Assembly (NCBI RefSeq): GCF_016545825.1
Contig: NC_052618.1
Span: 49,863,127-49,927,126, forward strand
Length of the DNA: 64,000 bases
Direction: 5' to 3'
Origin: Eucalyptus grandis
Lineage: Eukaryota > Streptophyta > Magnoliopsida > Myrtales > Myrtaceae
Below are positions 34,651 to 46,519 of this stretch, in pieces (position 1 is the first letter of the stretch; every line of letters begins with the position of its first letter). The notes under the pieces are model-generated. The model saw nothing but the letters and a program-made list of their open reading frames with translations. It was not told the origin of the DNA and did not search any database. The position numbers and the translations under genes were made by a program.

Positions 34651-36165
34651 ACTTCTAATTCAGAATGTTTCTTTCGAATTTAAATTACAAAACTTCGGTT
34701 ACCCCATTGCCAGAGCCAGTTTACGCAAGGGTTGGCCATGGCCTCGACATCCCACCCGCGCCACTTTGTTAACCCGAGCTCTTTAAGCCATAGGCGGGGA
34801 CCGCGAAGTCATCATGTTTGGCTTTCCAACCGAATAATCGTCGCATTTGGTCATCGTTCTATAGCTTCTTGAGATACATCAATGTCAAGGATCCTACACC
34901 TCTGAATCTTCATTTGCGAGATGGTTGTCTCCAAACATTGTGTTCCCATGATCTTTCCACTCCGATACCAATCGACGTAGTGGAAAAACTCGCAATTTGC
35001 TACACGAGCAAGTAACTCGCAAACGCACAGGTGAAGCATACACGCGTGACACATATAGAGAGAAATTTATCATTTTTTTTTTTGTATTAAGCTAAATTAC
35101 AAGAGAAACACAATATATACTGTATTAGAAAACCTAATGAATTTCTAAGTATAAGACATACTATAGATTTACTAATAAGAAAATCTATACTACTGAATAT
35201 TAAATATCTAAATTAATAACTACTAAAAGTTGAAACAAATCACCCAATATCCCAACGTAATTTCTAAAATAAAAAGATAAGAAAATATATGTCTCATCTC
35301 GTTATTATTGTCATTGTCCCATCACAAACTGTTTTCCACGGTTTAAGAAGGGCAAGACAAAATAACTGAGGTTATTGGGCTGGCAAGTCAATTGAAAGAC
35401 TTGTGCAAACCTTTCCGAGTTCTATCTTATCACCCCAGACATGAGAGGCTATTATATCTGCCTACCCGGCAATAGTTATTTTCGAAAATATGATGGGGCA
35501 TCTACCTTCACCTCCTAAGGCCCCCCAAGTTTCTAGATGAAATCCTTTTCTTGGGAATACTTTCGAGATTTTCCATTACAGAGTTTAGACGAAACAGTTT
35601 AAGGACATATCTTAGGAAAAGACTATTGACCAAGAAAAAAAAGGGAGAAAAACGTGACAAATCAAACCGCGGAAATTCCTCTGGGGATGTCGCTCTTCCC
35701 ATCGTGGCTTTCCACCATATCTCCAACCTCGTGAAAAACGTTGACTTTTCTGTATTCCCAAGAGACCCAACTTTCTTGTTTAGACCGTTTCTTCTCTTAA
35801 TGATATTTATATTTCTAAAACCTTTTGAACTCCTGAATTTGATTGGCTTGAGCCACGAATTTATACTATCTGTTTAATAAGACAGTTATGTCATTGGGAT
35901 TGGATAACATAGTTGATGTAAAATGTTGCTTTTGATCTCTAACAATCTTGCAAATAGACAAACTAAAGGGCTCCTGCCTCCAATATTTCATCTTTTGTGT
36001 TCCGTTGGATACATTAAGCAATTGAACTAATTCAATTTACGAACCGAACTAAACTAGCTTTACTCGATCGGTTCTGCATTTAATCACTCAGAATCAGGTA
36101 GTTTTTGTTTCCAAACAATCCTTAGTTTGAAAACACCAAGAATCAGGAACTGAACATAATAAGAT

Positions 36166-36167
<2 letters not shown>

Positions 36168-36207
<40 letters not shown>
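36168..36207. repeat. (TA)n microsatellite
   Basis: About 40 bases of alternating TA between gatcca and tttattatattt. Confidence 0.9.
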
Positions 36208-36211
<4 letters not shown>

Positions 36212-36584
36212 TATATTTATTTATTTATCTAAATCTATCTATCCGGAGCGAATCTAAATTCTAGCATAAGACCGTTATGCTTTTTCTTTCCTTTTTTTTT
36301 TTTTCATATAGAGAGGAACCCGTCTTTAATAAGTAAATTCGGAATCCATGAAATACTAACTTCAACAATCGGATAAGACGTGGGTCAAAACACTAGATGC
36401 GTGATCTAAAGATGGAATTATTTATGCTAGTAACTTACAATGTTGGACTAACATCTGGCTTTGTTGGTAGACAAAAACAAAGAACTAATGTCTTGTTCTT
36501 GATCTACACACTCGTGTCTATTTTATAGTAGCTAAGCCAAGATGACGAATTGCATCAATCTTTTGTGCAATGAATTGTAATATT

Positions 36585-36696
36585 ATTCCTGAAATTGCGG
36601 GTCTTCGTCGGTTGTGCGCCCATAAAGCAAGTGGTGGAATATATGTTGAGCGAATATTGGCGGGCAGAACCGACAAAGACCCACATTTTCAGGAAT
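36585..36696. repeat. 33-bp inverted repeat (hairpin)
   Basis: Left arm 36585-36617 (attcctgaaattgcgggtct...) pairs with right arm 36664-36696 (...agacccacattttcaggaat) with about four mismatches, separated by 46 bases. It could fold into one long stem-loop. It may be a miniature element or an inverted-duplication scar; a small-RNA precursor is possible but untested. Confidence 0.75.
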
Positions 36697-38711
36697 AGAG
36701 TTATTTTGTACATAGCAAACACTCGGAATAGAAAAACTTTTCACAAGTGGCTTTAGTCACCGTGCGAGCATCAGCTCCTTAGTCAGCTTATTACTTATAT
36801 GTAAACTCGCACGATAATCAAGGCCGCTTTGGTAAACGCCAATTACCAGCCGAAATTTACGACATCATGACCTTTAATGGGTGGTTGTTGCGCTAGTTCA
36901 CTTTGGCCGGCTAAATACGATCAAGCCTCTAAGTCATACAAAAATATGTATACCTATCCTTTTCTTTTTTGATCTGACCCTTATACATTTATCTATATCT
37001 ATATAAATAAATAAAAAAACACCATTTTTCTCAATTTTAGATTTCCTAGATTGTCATTAATTTCTTTCTCTCATACCCTTATCTTTCAGAAATAACCATC
37101 CATTTTTTTGTATCTCTTCACAATATTAGATTTCTTAGTTACCCTTGTTTCCGTTATTGTATATTTACCCATTTCATATATAACTACTCAATCTCTTTCC
37201 ATGCATAATTATCTCATTATTTGCTCATGCGTGACACATGCCTAACATAACAATAGCGATGATAACATGGATGAATGACTATATCCGTTCGAGCAAAGTG
37301 ATTGCATTTATTGTAATATGAAGATATTTTCAAATGGACAATATACATTCTCATGACAAAATAGATGATAGTATTTCAACGGTAGGTGATACATTCTTAT
37401 GCACAAAACACCTGCATCCTCAGTCAATGCCTAAACCATAGGCGAGATGATCAAGTAGATCTAGCTTTTCAACCATCATAAAGTAAACTACAAGTCTATA
37501 TCAGCTATGTCACCAATATTTATATTCTCTTTTCAAGTTCATATAAAGTGTAGGTCTAATCATGGATTTGACGACCTGCATGCGCATCAACAAAACCTAT
37601 TGTATGGGTTTGGGGAAGGCTCCTAGAAGTTCAAACCAAGCTCACTCAACAATTAGGTCTAATTGTAAGGATTTTTCTAATGTGCGCTAATATTAATTAA
37701 TATTGTAATTTATCGTTTTATAGAATTGGTCTAATAACGTAAGATATAAGATTTCTTAATTAGTTTAACATGGGACTAGTTAATATAATCTGAGTAAGGC
37801 CCGACTTATGATGAGATGGTATGTGGCTTAAAATTCTATAAATAGTGTTTAAGTTTCTCTTCTAACCTTAAAGCATTAATATCCTCACGTAAGGAGCGTT
37901 TACAAAACATTAAGGGTGATAGATAGTCTCATTGACCTATTAATATAGAAGGCAATAGAGGAGAAGAATGGTGAATTTGAAATTAGGTGCACAAATCTCT
38001 TTACTTGATTATATGTGTTTTTTATTTTACTTATGGAGATCTTGGGATGCTGTTTTCGCATATTATACTAAATAAATGTAATACTTAGATTTAAACCCCC
38101 CTCTCTATATATTATTATATAGAGTTCATGTGAATGAGTGGTTTGTAGTATTGCCATCTCTAAGAAGGGATGGGACCATAATTGACATGGGGATTGGGAG
38201 TAGACCTCCTTTATCCCCTCCATCCTAGGACGAGGAGTTAGCTCAACTAGATAGTAATTTTAGGACTGTTACAATCGCATAAAGTGGATATAATGCATAT
38301 TTTTAGTACACTTAGCATTTCTCTAGCCTCAATAACTATGCACCACAATTTCAATTACCGACTATTGCTTTGTCAAAGCATATAATATCTTCGGAAGTTA
38401 ACAAAATTTCTAATAATAACCTAAAATAATCATCACCCTCACATATTCAATATTTTCCAAACTCGCTCACATGCAGACATAAGTTAGAAAAGTCAAGAAT
38501 GCATCAGCTTGACTAGTTCAGCCTGATGTTTCGGCTTTTATTGCGTGACTCAAGCGACAACATACGTAAAAAAATTTGTGTGAAAAGAGAGAAAATAATC
38601 ACATGAAGGCAATACTCGTTCATCAATCAATTTGGCCGGCAACTCTAGTCATCGCAGCCTATTTTTTAACATTCGACTTTTCCATGCACAGGTTACTCCA
38701 CATGATCACCC

Positions 38712-38719
38712 TATAAATA
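38712..38719 (+). promoter_or_regulatory. TATA box of PR-1b
   Basis: tataaata, 79-86 bases upstream of the PR-1b ATG, in a good position for a leader of about 50 bases. Confidence 0.75.
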
Positions 38720-38797
38720 CCCCTTTAGCTTTTGCTTTTCTCTTCATCAATCAACTGAGATCCTTCCTTCGCCAATTTTCTTTTGGTCTCTCACAAT

Positions 38798-39295
38798 ATG
38801 AGTTCCCGTATGACAATTCCTCTGCGTCTTATTTTTCTCGTCGCGTTAACCCTAGCATTGATCCCTTTGTCCATCGCCCAAGACTCGCCCCAAGACTATG
38901 TCGCGGCCCACAATGCGGCTCGCTCTCAGGTTGGTGTGGGCCCGATGGCGTGGGACGAAAGCGTCGCTGGCTATGCCAGGGATTACGCCAACAAGCATGC
39001 CAGCGACTGCACGCAACTCGTTCATTCAGGCGGACCCTATGGGGAGAACCTTGCGTGGGCTTCCCCCGATCTTACTGGCACCGGAGCAGTGAACATGTGG
39101 GTCGGAGAAAAGCCTGACTACGAATACAATTCCAATTCATGTGCACCGGGAAAGGTCTGTGGGCATTACACTCAGGTGGTGTGGCGCAACTCTATTCGGC
39201 TTGGATGTGCAAAGGCCCAATGTGTGACGGGCGGTACTTTGGTCACTTGTAACTACGATCCTCCTGGGAATGTTGTAGGCCAGAAGCCTTACTGA
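38798..39295 (+). CDS. Pathogenesis-related protein 1 (PR-1b), CAP superfamily, secreted
   Basis: An intronless 165-residue protein. The start is the ATG at 38798 (MSSRMTIPL); the frame is open five codons further only to a TTG. Residues 1-27 form a signal peptide, cleaved before QDSPQDY. The CAP domain shows H76, E83 (PYGENLA), E104 and H123, the motifs GHYTQVVW and VTCNYDPPGNV, and exactly six cysteines (71, 115, 121, 137, 142, 151) for the three family disulfides. The last 11 residues PPGNVVGQKPY after CNYD match the CAPE peptide pattern PxGNxxxxxPY known to be released from tomato PR-1b. It is a typical basic-type PR-1; induction by salicylate or pathogens is expected from family only. 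Its 3' flank is copied at 13045-15495. Confidence 0.95.
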   Translation: MSSRMTIPLRLIFLVALTLALIPLSIAQDSPQDYVAAHNAARSQVGVGPMAWDESVAGYARDYANKHASDCTQLVHSGGPYGENLAWASPDLTGTGAVNMWVGEKPDYEYNSNSCAPGKVCGHYTQVVWRNSIRLGCAKAQCVTGGTLVTCNYDPPGNVVGQKPY

Positions 39296-39329
39296 ATTAA
39301 AAAAATTGTATGTCAGATGATGAACTGCT

Positions 39330-42300
39330 ATGTCAAAATAACGCCTTGTTATGATGAGGCAAGAGCTTTAGATGCACCAAAATTAAATAACGTCATATGA
39401 ATGATGAAGGGATCTCTTTACTGAAGAAAAAGTTAATCTCTTTCAGTAATTCTTCTTTTCCGTTTTTCTTTTGCAATTTCTATTTTTTCAAATGAAGGAA
39501 TTTCGATCATTGATCTAACCTCCTTAGCTCCATCCTCTCGAGTACATCACTATCCCTTTGAAGCCTCATCACATTGTGAAAGAGAAGCTAAGCACGATCT
39601 CTGTTACGCAATTTACACTTGAGTTCATTGTATTTGTTGTTTCTATCGATTGTAGTACATAGCAATGGCCGTCTTGGCAATATAACTATTCATTCCCGTC
39701 AATAAGCTGATCATTCATGGAGAAAAACATTAAGATATGGACCAATATTATTTAATAATATGGACTTGGTGGTATATTCGTCGATAAATTTTATGTATCG
39801 ACGAATTAAACTCCTTTAGTTGACCAAGTAAGTAAATGATCTCTAATTAATCAACTTGGTGTCGATAAGTGCCAGTCAAAGTTGCCTAACTTTGTATTCT
39901 ATTTCAATCCATATAGCAGCCTAGTCCTCTAGAAAGGTCATAGACTCGTCACAGTTGAAAAATTCTTCCTTGTGGAATATATGTGCTTGGATATAACCAC
40001 CTAAATGAATTTTCATGTCATCTCAAATTACGATGTTTTAAAAATTAAGACGCAAGAACACGCCAAAATTTGCGGTCAATGAAATCTGATTTACAAGTTT
40101 TACGCTTGTGGAGTCAATCATTGGAATCGTTACGAAGTTGTTGTATATGACTAAGTCGATGAAATGATTAACTTATAATTTGGGAAAGTATTGCGAAAGC
40201 TCTAGAAATCTTGCTTGTTGGGACAGCATAATACAAGCCCGATACTTTCATATGGAGAATAGAACAACAAAAAAAGAGTTCAAGTCTAAGCCTGTTAACA
40301 ATTCCCGATGGATGATGACTTTATTCATTTCATTGGCAAATATAGGTTCTAACATTCATCAGTAGAACTGCGTATGTTAAAAAAGCAATAATCACTCACT
40401 TCGTCCTTCCTATGTTAACATTATATTCAATCTGTTTTAATGTTATCGCTTAATGGAAAATAATTGACAACATTGTATTTTTTTGTCTAGTATACGTAGA
40501 TAAGAAAATCTCGATCAATTTCTTTTCTTATTTTCTTCTTTATTTAGGGTCAAAGATGGGACGGCGCGACCTAACATTAGTCACCAGCGAGCCACTTCAT
40601 CCGCATACAGGCCAATTGTGATTATTTGACCGACGAAGCTCGTCGAGGTGGAAGTAAATTTTCCTTCCTACTTCGAAGAGAAAATTATTCTCTCTGCACT
40701 AGAAGTTTTGATTAATTTCTCTTTACACTGGAAGTTTTGATTTCTTCTGTAACAAGTTACAAAGTCCTAGCTTTGCATAGGCATACCTATATATAAATAT
40801 TTTATCCGCATATGTTGGTATTTTCACATGTTATTTTTATTCATGTTAAATATATAAATTTCGTCACTTAAGATCTTGAAAATACTGGCACTCATGTTAT
40901 TTCTATGAATGTCCTGGACCTATATCAATGTGTAAATACTTAAAAAGCACTTACCATCGTTTTAACTTAGCTTTTGAAGGAGGAATTTGAGTTTAGCTCT
41001 CCACTATACAACTCAGCAACCCACGCCCATATCAAGCGATTTTGACAAGCAATTCACCAAGAAAACAAGCTTGAGTCAAGCTCGAATTGCCGTTCTTCCC
41101 TCAATTGACGTACTAACACTACATACCCCTTTATTCTTCAATTTCTTCATACCAGAAGCATTAACTTGCTACATAGTCATGTCAAAATTTAGCTTCATTA
41201 CCATGGAGACCCCAAAATCTTCTTATCTGTTGGTCCCTCTTTCGTCCGTCCCCTTCTTAGTTCTTTCTATTTCTTTTCTCTTTTTCTTCTCTTACCCTTG
41301 TCTTGCAGTTAGGGGTGTGCAACCGGACCGGGTATACTCAGGAACCAGACCAGCCCACCCAAAAAATAGGGTCGGGAACCAATTCTCGTTGAAACCGGTC
41401 CGGGAATAGTTTCTCAAAATTCGGAACCGGTTTAAACTGGTTTGGGAACCGGTTCCGAGTGATTACGCACCCGAGAACCAGTTCCCGGACCGGTTTTGGA
41501 ACCAGTTTTGTAAAAAGAGGTTCAAAACCCTTTTTTTTTCCCATGATTTCTATTCTTACTCCCGCAATCACATGGTGTTTTTCCACTTGGCTCTCTCAAA
41601 CATGCACAGCACTCCTCCTTCGTCATTCCTCTTCCTCACTTGCTTCCCTCCCTCACTAGCTCCCTCTCGCACCGTCCAATAGATGGGCGGTGTTCGTCTC
41701 CGCCAAATTTTTGTGTACCACGTGGATTGGCTCGCCTAATTTCTCTATTATAGGAGGAGTTATGCTTGCATTAATGAGGAGCTTCATGTAGTAGTTGTGG
41801 GAAAAAGACTAATATTAGATCCATGTTTGTTGTTAATTCTTTGTCTTATGATTTTATTTATTATAATTAGCCCCGTGGATCCTTAATTTTTCGTTTAGTC
41901 AAAAAAATCATGTATTTAGTTATTACAAGTGCTTAATGTTTCAATACAAATTAGGAAGATTATGTTATTTTCTTGCGTATTAATATAAAATTCGAAATCA
42001 TATAGGATATCAAGATATTGCAAAACAGGTTCTAGTGAAAATAAGGTTGACCCTGAAACTGGATCGGAAAAACATGGTGGGTTAGCTATATGGTCCAAAA
42101 AAGGGGAACCGGTTATAACATAATTGGGTATAGGGTTCAGGTCTAGACCCTACCCACCCTGGACCCGATCACCCCTAGTCTTGCTTGTCTCCACCATAGA
42201 AAGGAGACCCACATAGATTAGCTACCTTAATGAATCATGAAATCCACTTAACTCTCCAAAGTGTCCACCGTAGACTTTAAAGCCAAAATATAATGGTCTA

Positions 42301-42460
42301 ACTCATTTCATGCGTGTGTCACGGTCCCAAGGTTTCCCATGCACCAAAAATTATGTATGATAAAAGAAGATCGAGCCAAGTCTCTTGGAGCTTCTAGAAC
42401 ATTCCCAAAGACCAGTGATACAGTTATTGTACTAACTTCTGGAGTCTTCTTGTCATGATT
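39330..42460. repeat. PR-1b 3' flank, duplicated block
   Basis: Matches 13045-15170 up to the inserted element at 41310 and continues after it (42181-42460), where it also matches 44841-45080. So the last ~280 bases exist twice within 3 kb as well as in the first copy. Confidence 0.75.
41310..42178. mobile_element. TAGGGGTG-ended non-autonomous DNA element
   Basis: 869 bases with TAGGGGTG at the left end and its complement CACCCCTA at the right. The matching flank at 15040 reads cttgtcttgcctgtctcc without it, and gtcttgc stands on both sides here, suggesting a target duplication of about 7-8 bases. The interior is rich in ggaaccggtt words. Ends and target size fit a hAT-type MITE. No transposase is coded. 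Confidence 0.65.
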
Positions 42461-42462
42461 GT

Positions 42463-42700
42463 TTTTTTTTTTTTTTTGGTGAAAGTAAGAAATATATTGG
42501 GGACGGTCAAACTGTACAAACAATCGGCTTCAAAAACTTGCACTAAAGATGAACATGCTCATCTTGAGTGAAAGGAAGCCGGGGAAGATGCCAAACGGTA
42601 GTCAAAAGAAGACCAAGAGCACCAGTGCAAAAATGACAGCCAAAACGCCAAGAGGCATCAACACACCTGCCCAGACTGTGACCGATCCAAGGAGGAGAAG
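42463..42700 (-). mobile_element. LINE/SINE-type fragment with poly(A) on minus strand
   Basis: A 17-base T run followed by ggtgaaagtaagaaat reads on the minus strand as an element 3' end (atttcttactttcacc) with poly(A). It interrupts sequence shared with 45070 (ttcttgtcat...). The 5' limit is approximate and no target duplication was found. Confidence 0.45.
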
Positions 42701-43639
42701 ATAACAAGGTCCAAACATTGTGTTTTGGTTTTATTATAAGAGACTCAAGTTTTGTGTTGAGCTTGTATAGAGAATGTCAAATATAAGTGGGAATCTTATT
42801 CTCAACCTATATATACAACCCTAACAATTGACATTTAGATGGCTCAAAGACTAACTGCTTTTGAGCACAGATTACATTAGAATCTAATCAATGATGCAAT
42901 TTGGACATAAGTAGTTGTGTAGCCTATGCTTCTTACTCAAATTATGCCGGAATTTAATTTATGACACAACTTGTTTTGGGTGTAAAACTGGAATCTAATC
43001 AATAACGATACTCCTGGATAAGAAACACATTGTCGAAATTTGACCAGTGATGCTTGGCTTGTGGAACAATACTAGAATTTAATCGACGATACTGGACCGG
43101 GTAGAGATACGCATCGGAATCTAATCAACGATGGGAATCTTGAAAACTACAACTAAAATGCGATATAGATAAAATAAAGATAGTTGTTGTGTTGTTCGGG
43201 GGGTTCTTTGTTGCAAGGGCCATGGTATCATAGGACGAGCTGATAGCCACCAGTCGGTTTCCTCTCCTTGGGCACATTCTCCATGTTTTCCATTTCTTTT
43301 AGCACCCTCATTTATAAGCAACTACTTCTTGACTTGTCGACAATCCCTATGCGACTTGCTTATCAAGTAAATAATTGCTCCCTACTTTTAGGTGCCTTTC
43401 TTGTAGCAGTTATGTTCGCTTGAGCTATAATGCTAATTTCACTTAATCTCCAAATTTGGTGCACTATCCCCATATCCTAACATGTGGCAGTCAGTTACTC
43501 GGCCATCGACTCTAGAATTTGCTTCTAGAATTCCATTGAGGCTGAACTTAAGTAGCCTTTGTGAAAGTTGTTTGCTCTTTGATCTTATGAACAAAAGAGA
43601 GCATTTTACCTATTAATTTGTGAAACACTACTATTATAA
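42701..43639. other. No gene recognised
   Basis: Contains repeated phrases of the kind gaatctaatcaatgatg, gaatttaatttatgac and gaatctaatcaacgatg (42890-43130) spaced by about 50-70 bases, and otherwise nothing recognisable. Minus-strand open frames are under 70 codons. Confidence 0.45.
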
Positions 43640-44767
43640 ACAAAAGTAATCTATTAGTCGAACTAATCGTGTTCAAAGTAAAAATAGTTTCTTCAATGCA
43701 TTTTTTATAAATACGAGCGACCATTTTAAGAAAATAATATCAGCAACATTGTTTCTCATGAATTGAATGCTCCAGACAACAAATTATTTTAAAGGAAAAT
43801 GTCATAAAAAAATCTCAAATTATAGTTATTGTGGCACATTTATCCTAAACTTGTTACATCCACTCAAGATTGAACATGAAAAGTACAAAAAAAAAAAAAA
43901 AAAAAAAAAGACACAAAATAATAATTTTAAAACGAAAGATTGTGCAAACGTCTTCTGTTATATCCAAACGTCTTCTGTTGAGGATATAACGATAAGAGGG
44001 CAAAGAGAGAAAAAGAGACGGTGTATCAAAGTGAATATTACGAGCCCATTTTGACAGTCACGGGCTAGGTGTGCCTGGCCTAGCCCGTTCCTTAGCTAAT
44101 ATTAACCAGGAAAGGGAAATTAATATCGCTTTTGAGAAAAAAACATAGTTGATGGAGAAATATTTTTTTATGAAAATTTTTTTTCAAGGAAAATGACTGG
44201 TTCTCAACAGTGTATATAAAAGTGAGATGGAAAAGGGTTTTCGATGTTGAAATCTTACTAATTTATTCTCTCCATTGTAACTATATTTTGTTCCAAATAT
44301 AAGATACTAAATTCATATTGAAATGCTTGCATATTGTAATAACAATATGCCACATTATTTATCTAACGAAAAATATAAAATAGTCTTAGTGTGTTTAAAA
44401 TAATAATAACAATATTTGATTATATTGCCACACTTTGCACCATATTATTCCATGGGCTTCAATGCGTAGAGTGTACATTTTTTGAAACCTCAGAAAACAT
44501 ACATATAGCTTCAAGATAGATGATGTAAAATTGAGGACCATACAATGTTCTTATAAGTATACAGTACTTCTCTTAATGGAATCAATCAATAATTGATTTG
44601 TTGCAAGACAGAGGTATTAAATGTAGGTAACACTAAAAAAAAAAAATAGTGTACTTATCCTTAATGTACTTATCCTTAGAATTTTTAATGTACTTATCCT
44701 TACCAAAAAAAAAAAATTCCTTACCAAAAAAAATGTAGGTAACACTAAAGGTAGATCACTAGAGGAA
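43640..44767 (+). repeat. Duplicated receptor-kinase upstream region (copy 3)
   Basis: Matches 46520-47534 upstream of receptor kinase 2 through most of its length (gtaatctatta, aatgcattttt, tttataaatacg, ttgccacactttg). It carries its own short insertion at 44638-44732. Confidence 0.75.
44621..44749 (+). mobile_element. Tiny poly(A) insertion with 17-bp target duplication
   Basis: atgtaggtaacactaaa occurs at 44621-44637 and 44733-44749. Between them are A runs, three copies of gtacttatcctta and an end ccttaccaaaaaaa. Receptor kinase 2 has one version of the target word and no insert. A LINE-type, heavily 5'-truncated insertion fits. Confidence 0.6.
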
Positions 44768-44842
44768 ATGGGGAAACTACTCTTTCTTATTCTCAACTTT
44801 GCCCTCTTGTGGTGGTGGAGCTCAATCCCTAGCCCCAAATAG
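44768..44842 (+). pseudogene. Receptor-kinase signal-peptide stub (copy 3)
   Basis: The ATG and the next 20 codons (MGKLLFLILNFALLWWWSSI) match receptor kinase 2. Similarity ends abruptly after ctcaatccct (44830), where the sequence joins the PR-1 3' flank block, and the frame stops at TAG 44840-44842 after 24 codons. It is a breakpoint relic: promoter plus signal peptide with the rest of the gene gone. Confidence 0.8.
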
Positions 44843-45660
44843 GTTAGCCACCTTAATGAATCATGAAATCCACTTAACTCTCCAAAGTGTCCACCATAGA
44901 CCTTAAAACCAAAATACATTGGACTAACTCATTCCATGCATGTGTCACGGTCTCGAAGTTTCCCATGCACCAAAGATCGTGTATGATAAAAGAAGATTAG
45001 GCCAAATCTCCTAGAGCTTCCGAAACATTACTAGGGACTAGCGATACAGTAATTGTACCAACTTCTAGAGTTTTCTTGTCATATTGTCGGTAGTTGGTAA
45101 ATGGAGAGGTGCAATCTGTTTCATTAGATCGAAATGGCATCAATGGTTGTATTGAGAGAGTTTCTATTATAAGAAGGGGTGTCTTCCCCCTAATTTGTAA
45201 CCATGCAAATACTTCAAATCTCTCTAAAAACTTTCTCTCTATATGATCCGGGTGAATGAGTGATTGATTTAAGGAAGCCTAAGTCACTGCACAAGTTTGA
45301 TCCAAACAATTCACTTGTGACACATGGCTCTTGTTCCACTACTTTCTATAAATCAAAGAAATCATATAACATTTTTATTCATTATTCAATTTATGGATTC
45401 ACTCTTATTTCTTCAGCATTTACATGATTTAAGTAGATATGAGGTACTTTTCAAATGTTCGCTAAACATTATATCTATGTGGTGCAACCATGAAATCAAT
45501 CTGTCTTATCCCAAATCGCGTAGATAATTCTTATTATCACAATTTTGTAATGTCTCCTATAGATATTCACATGTCACTAGGTGTCAAAATTTCAGCCTGC
45601 AAAGACAATTAGTGAGTTAACCTCAATGTTGAGTGAGCAAATTATCAACCAATCCTGTAA
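44835..45660. repeat. PR-1 3' flank block, displaced part
   Basis: The first half matches 42190-42460; the second half (45320-45655) matches 15175-15490, with shared words such as cattattcaatttatg and atgtcactaggtgtcaaaat. Together with 39330-42460 this rebuilds the flank seen whole at 13045-15495, split by the receptor-kinase block. Confidence 0.75.
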
Positions 45661-46519
45661 TTGCCCACCTCTTCTTGGGATTATATATGCTAACAATAGT
45701 AAATCACATATGATTTTGGTCATTTGCTTACATGACACATTCAATGCTATGTTCAGGTCTCCATTGACTTCCCAATCCTCACGTAATCGATGGGGAATAT
45801 GAGGCATCCGATTTGTTTAGCCTTCAGTCTTCATCTCTATGGCCTTTGGTTGACTTTTCTCGAGTGGGCTTCTTGCGAGTTTTCGATTGGACTCATTCCC
45901 TTAGGAGAGGGGGTCCGTGAAAATCTCACTTATTTACTCTCTCATTCCATTTTTAATCTCTGATCACCTAATTAGGTCGATGGCTAGTGGCTAGATCGCA
46001 CACTTACCGTGGTTTAATGACGTTTAAATTTGTAATGGAGGTGAAATATACTGAAGCGACTAAATTGCCGGAAGAAAAAACTGACATCACTGGATCGTTC
46101 TTTTTGAGGTGCGGCACGGTCAAGTTCTGCATCCAAACATTGCGGAGTCGGATCAATAATGATGAAACTACAATTTCAGGCTATTCATGTCTGTGGACAC
46201 CAAGTAAAGCAATGCCCGATTGAACTGGAAAGATCAAGTTTGTACTATCTAGGCCCACTGATCGGTCGTGCGTTATGCAGACCTTTTTCCTCAGCCACGT
46301 TGCCAGAAGGAACAAGGGAAGCGAAGGTGGACGGAGGCAAAAATTAAATGCCTTCACCGAATAACATGACTGGAGATTTTAATAGAACAAGAGGCCATCA
46401 CGCCACCACCTCTCTCTCTCACTCCCCACCTACACACCTTCAGCCATCATCCCTCGGGTCTCCATAATTAGTAAAATGGGACTTCAATAATCAATTTACG
46501 GAAAATCATTAAAAAAAAA
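45661..46519. other. No gene recognised
   Basis: The left part (45740-45850) matches 27030-27130 upstream of receptor kinase 1 (cccaatcctcacgtaat, gatgaatatgaggca-like words). The rest, to 46500, has two short overlapping plus-strand frames (78 and 62 codons) with no known domain. Confidence 0.45.

Larger units (their letters stand above)
34651..38700. other. No gene recognised
   Basis: AT-rich gene-free stretch up to the PR-1b promoter. It holds a (TA)n run, a 33-bp inverted repeat and, around 37660-38110, an LTR-like region with ctataaatag near 37836, but no ends or target duplication could be fixed for the latter. Open frames are short and lack domains. Confidence 0.5.

Noticed and set aside
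37660..38110. Possible LTR with TATA box
   Set aside because: LTR-like composition and ctataaatag near 37836, but TG/CA ends and a target duplication could not be located.
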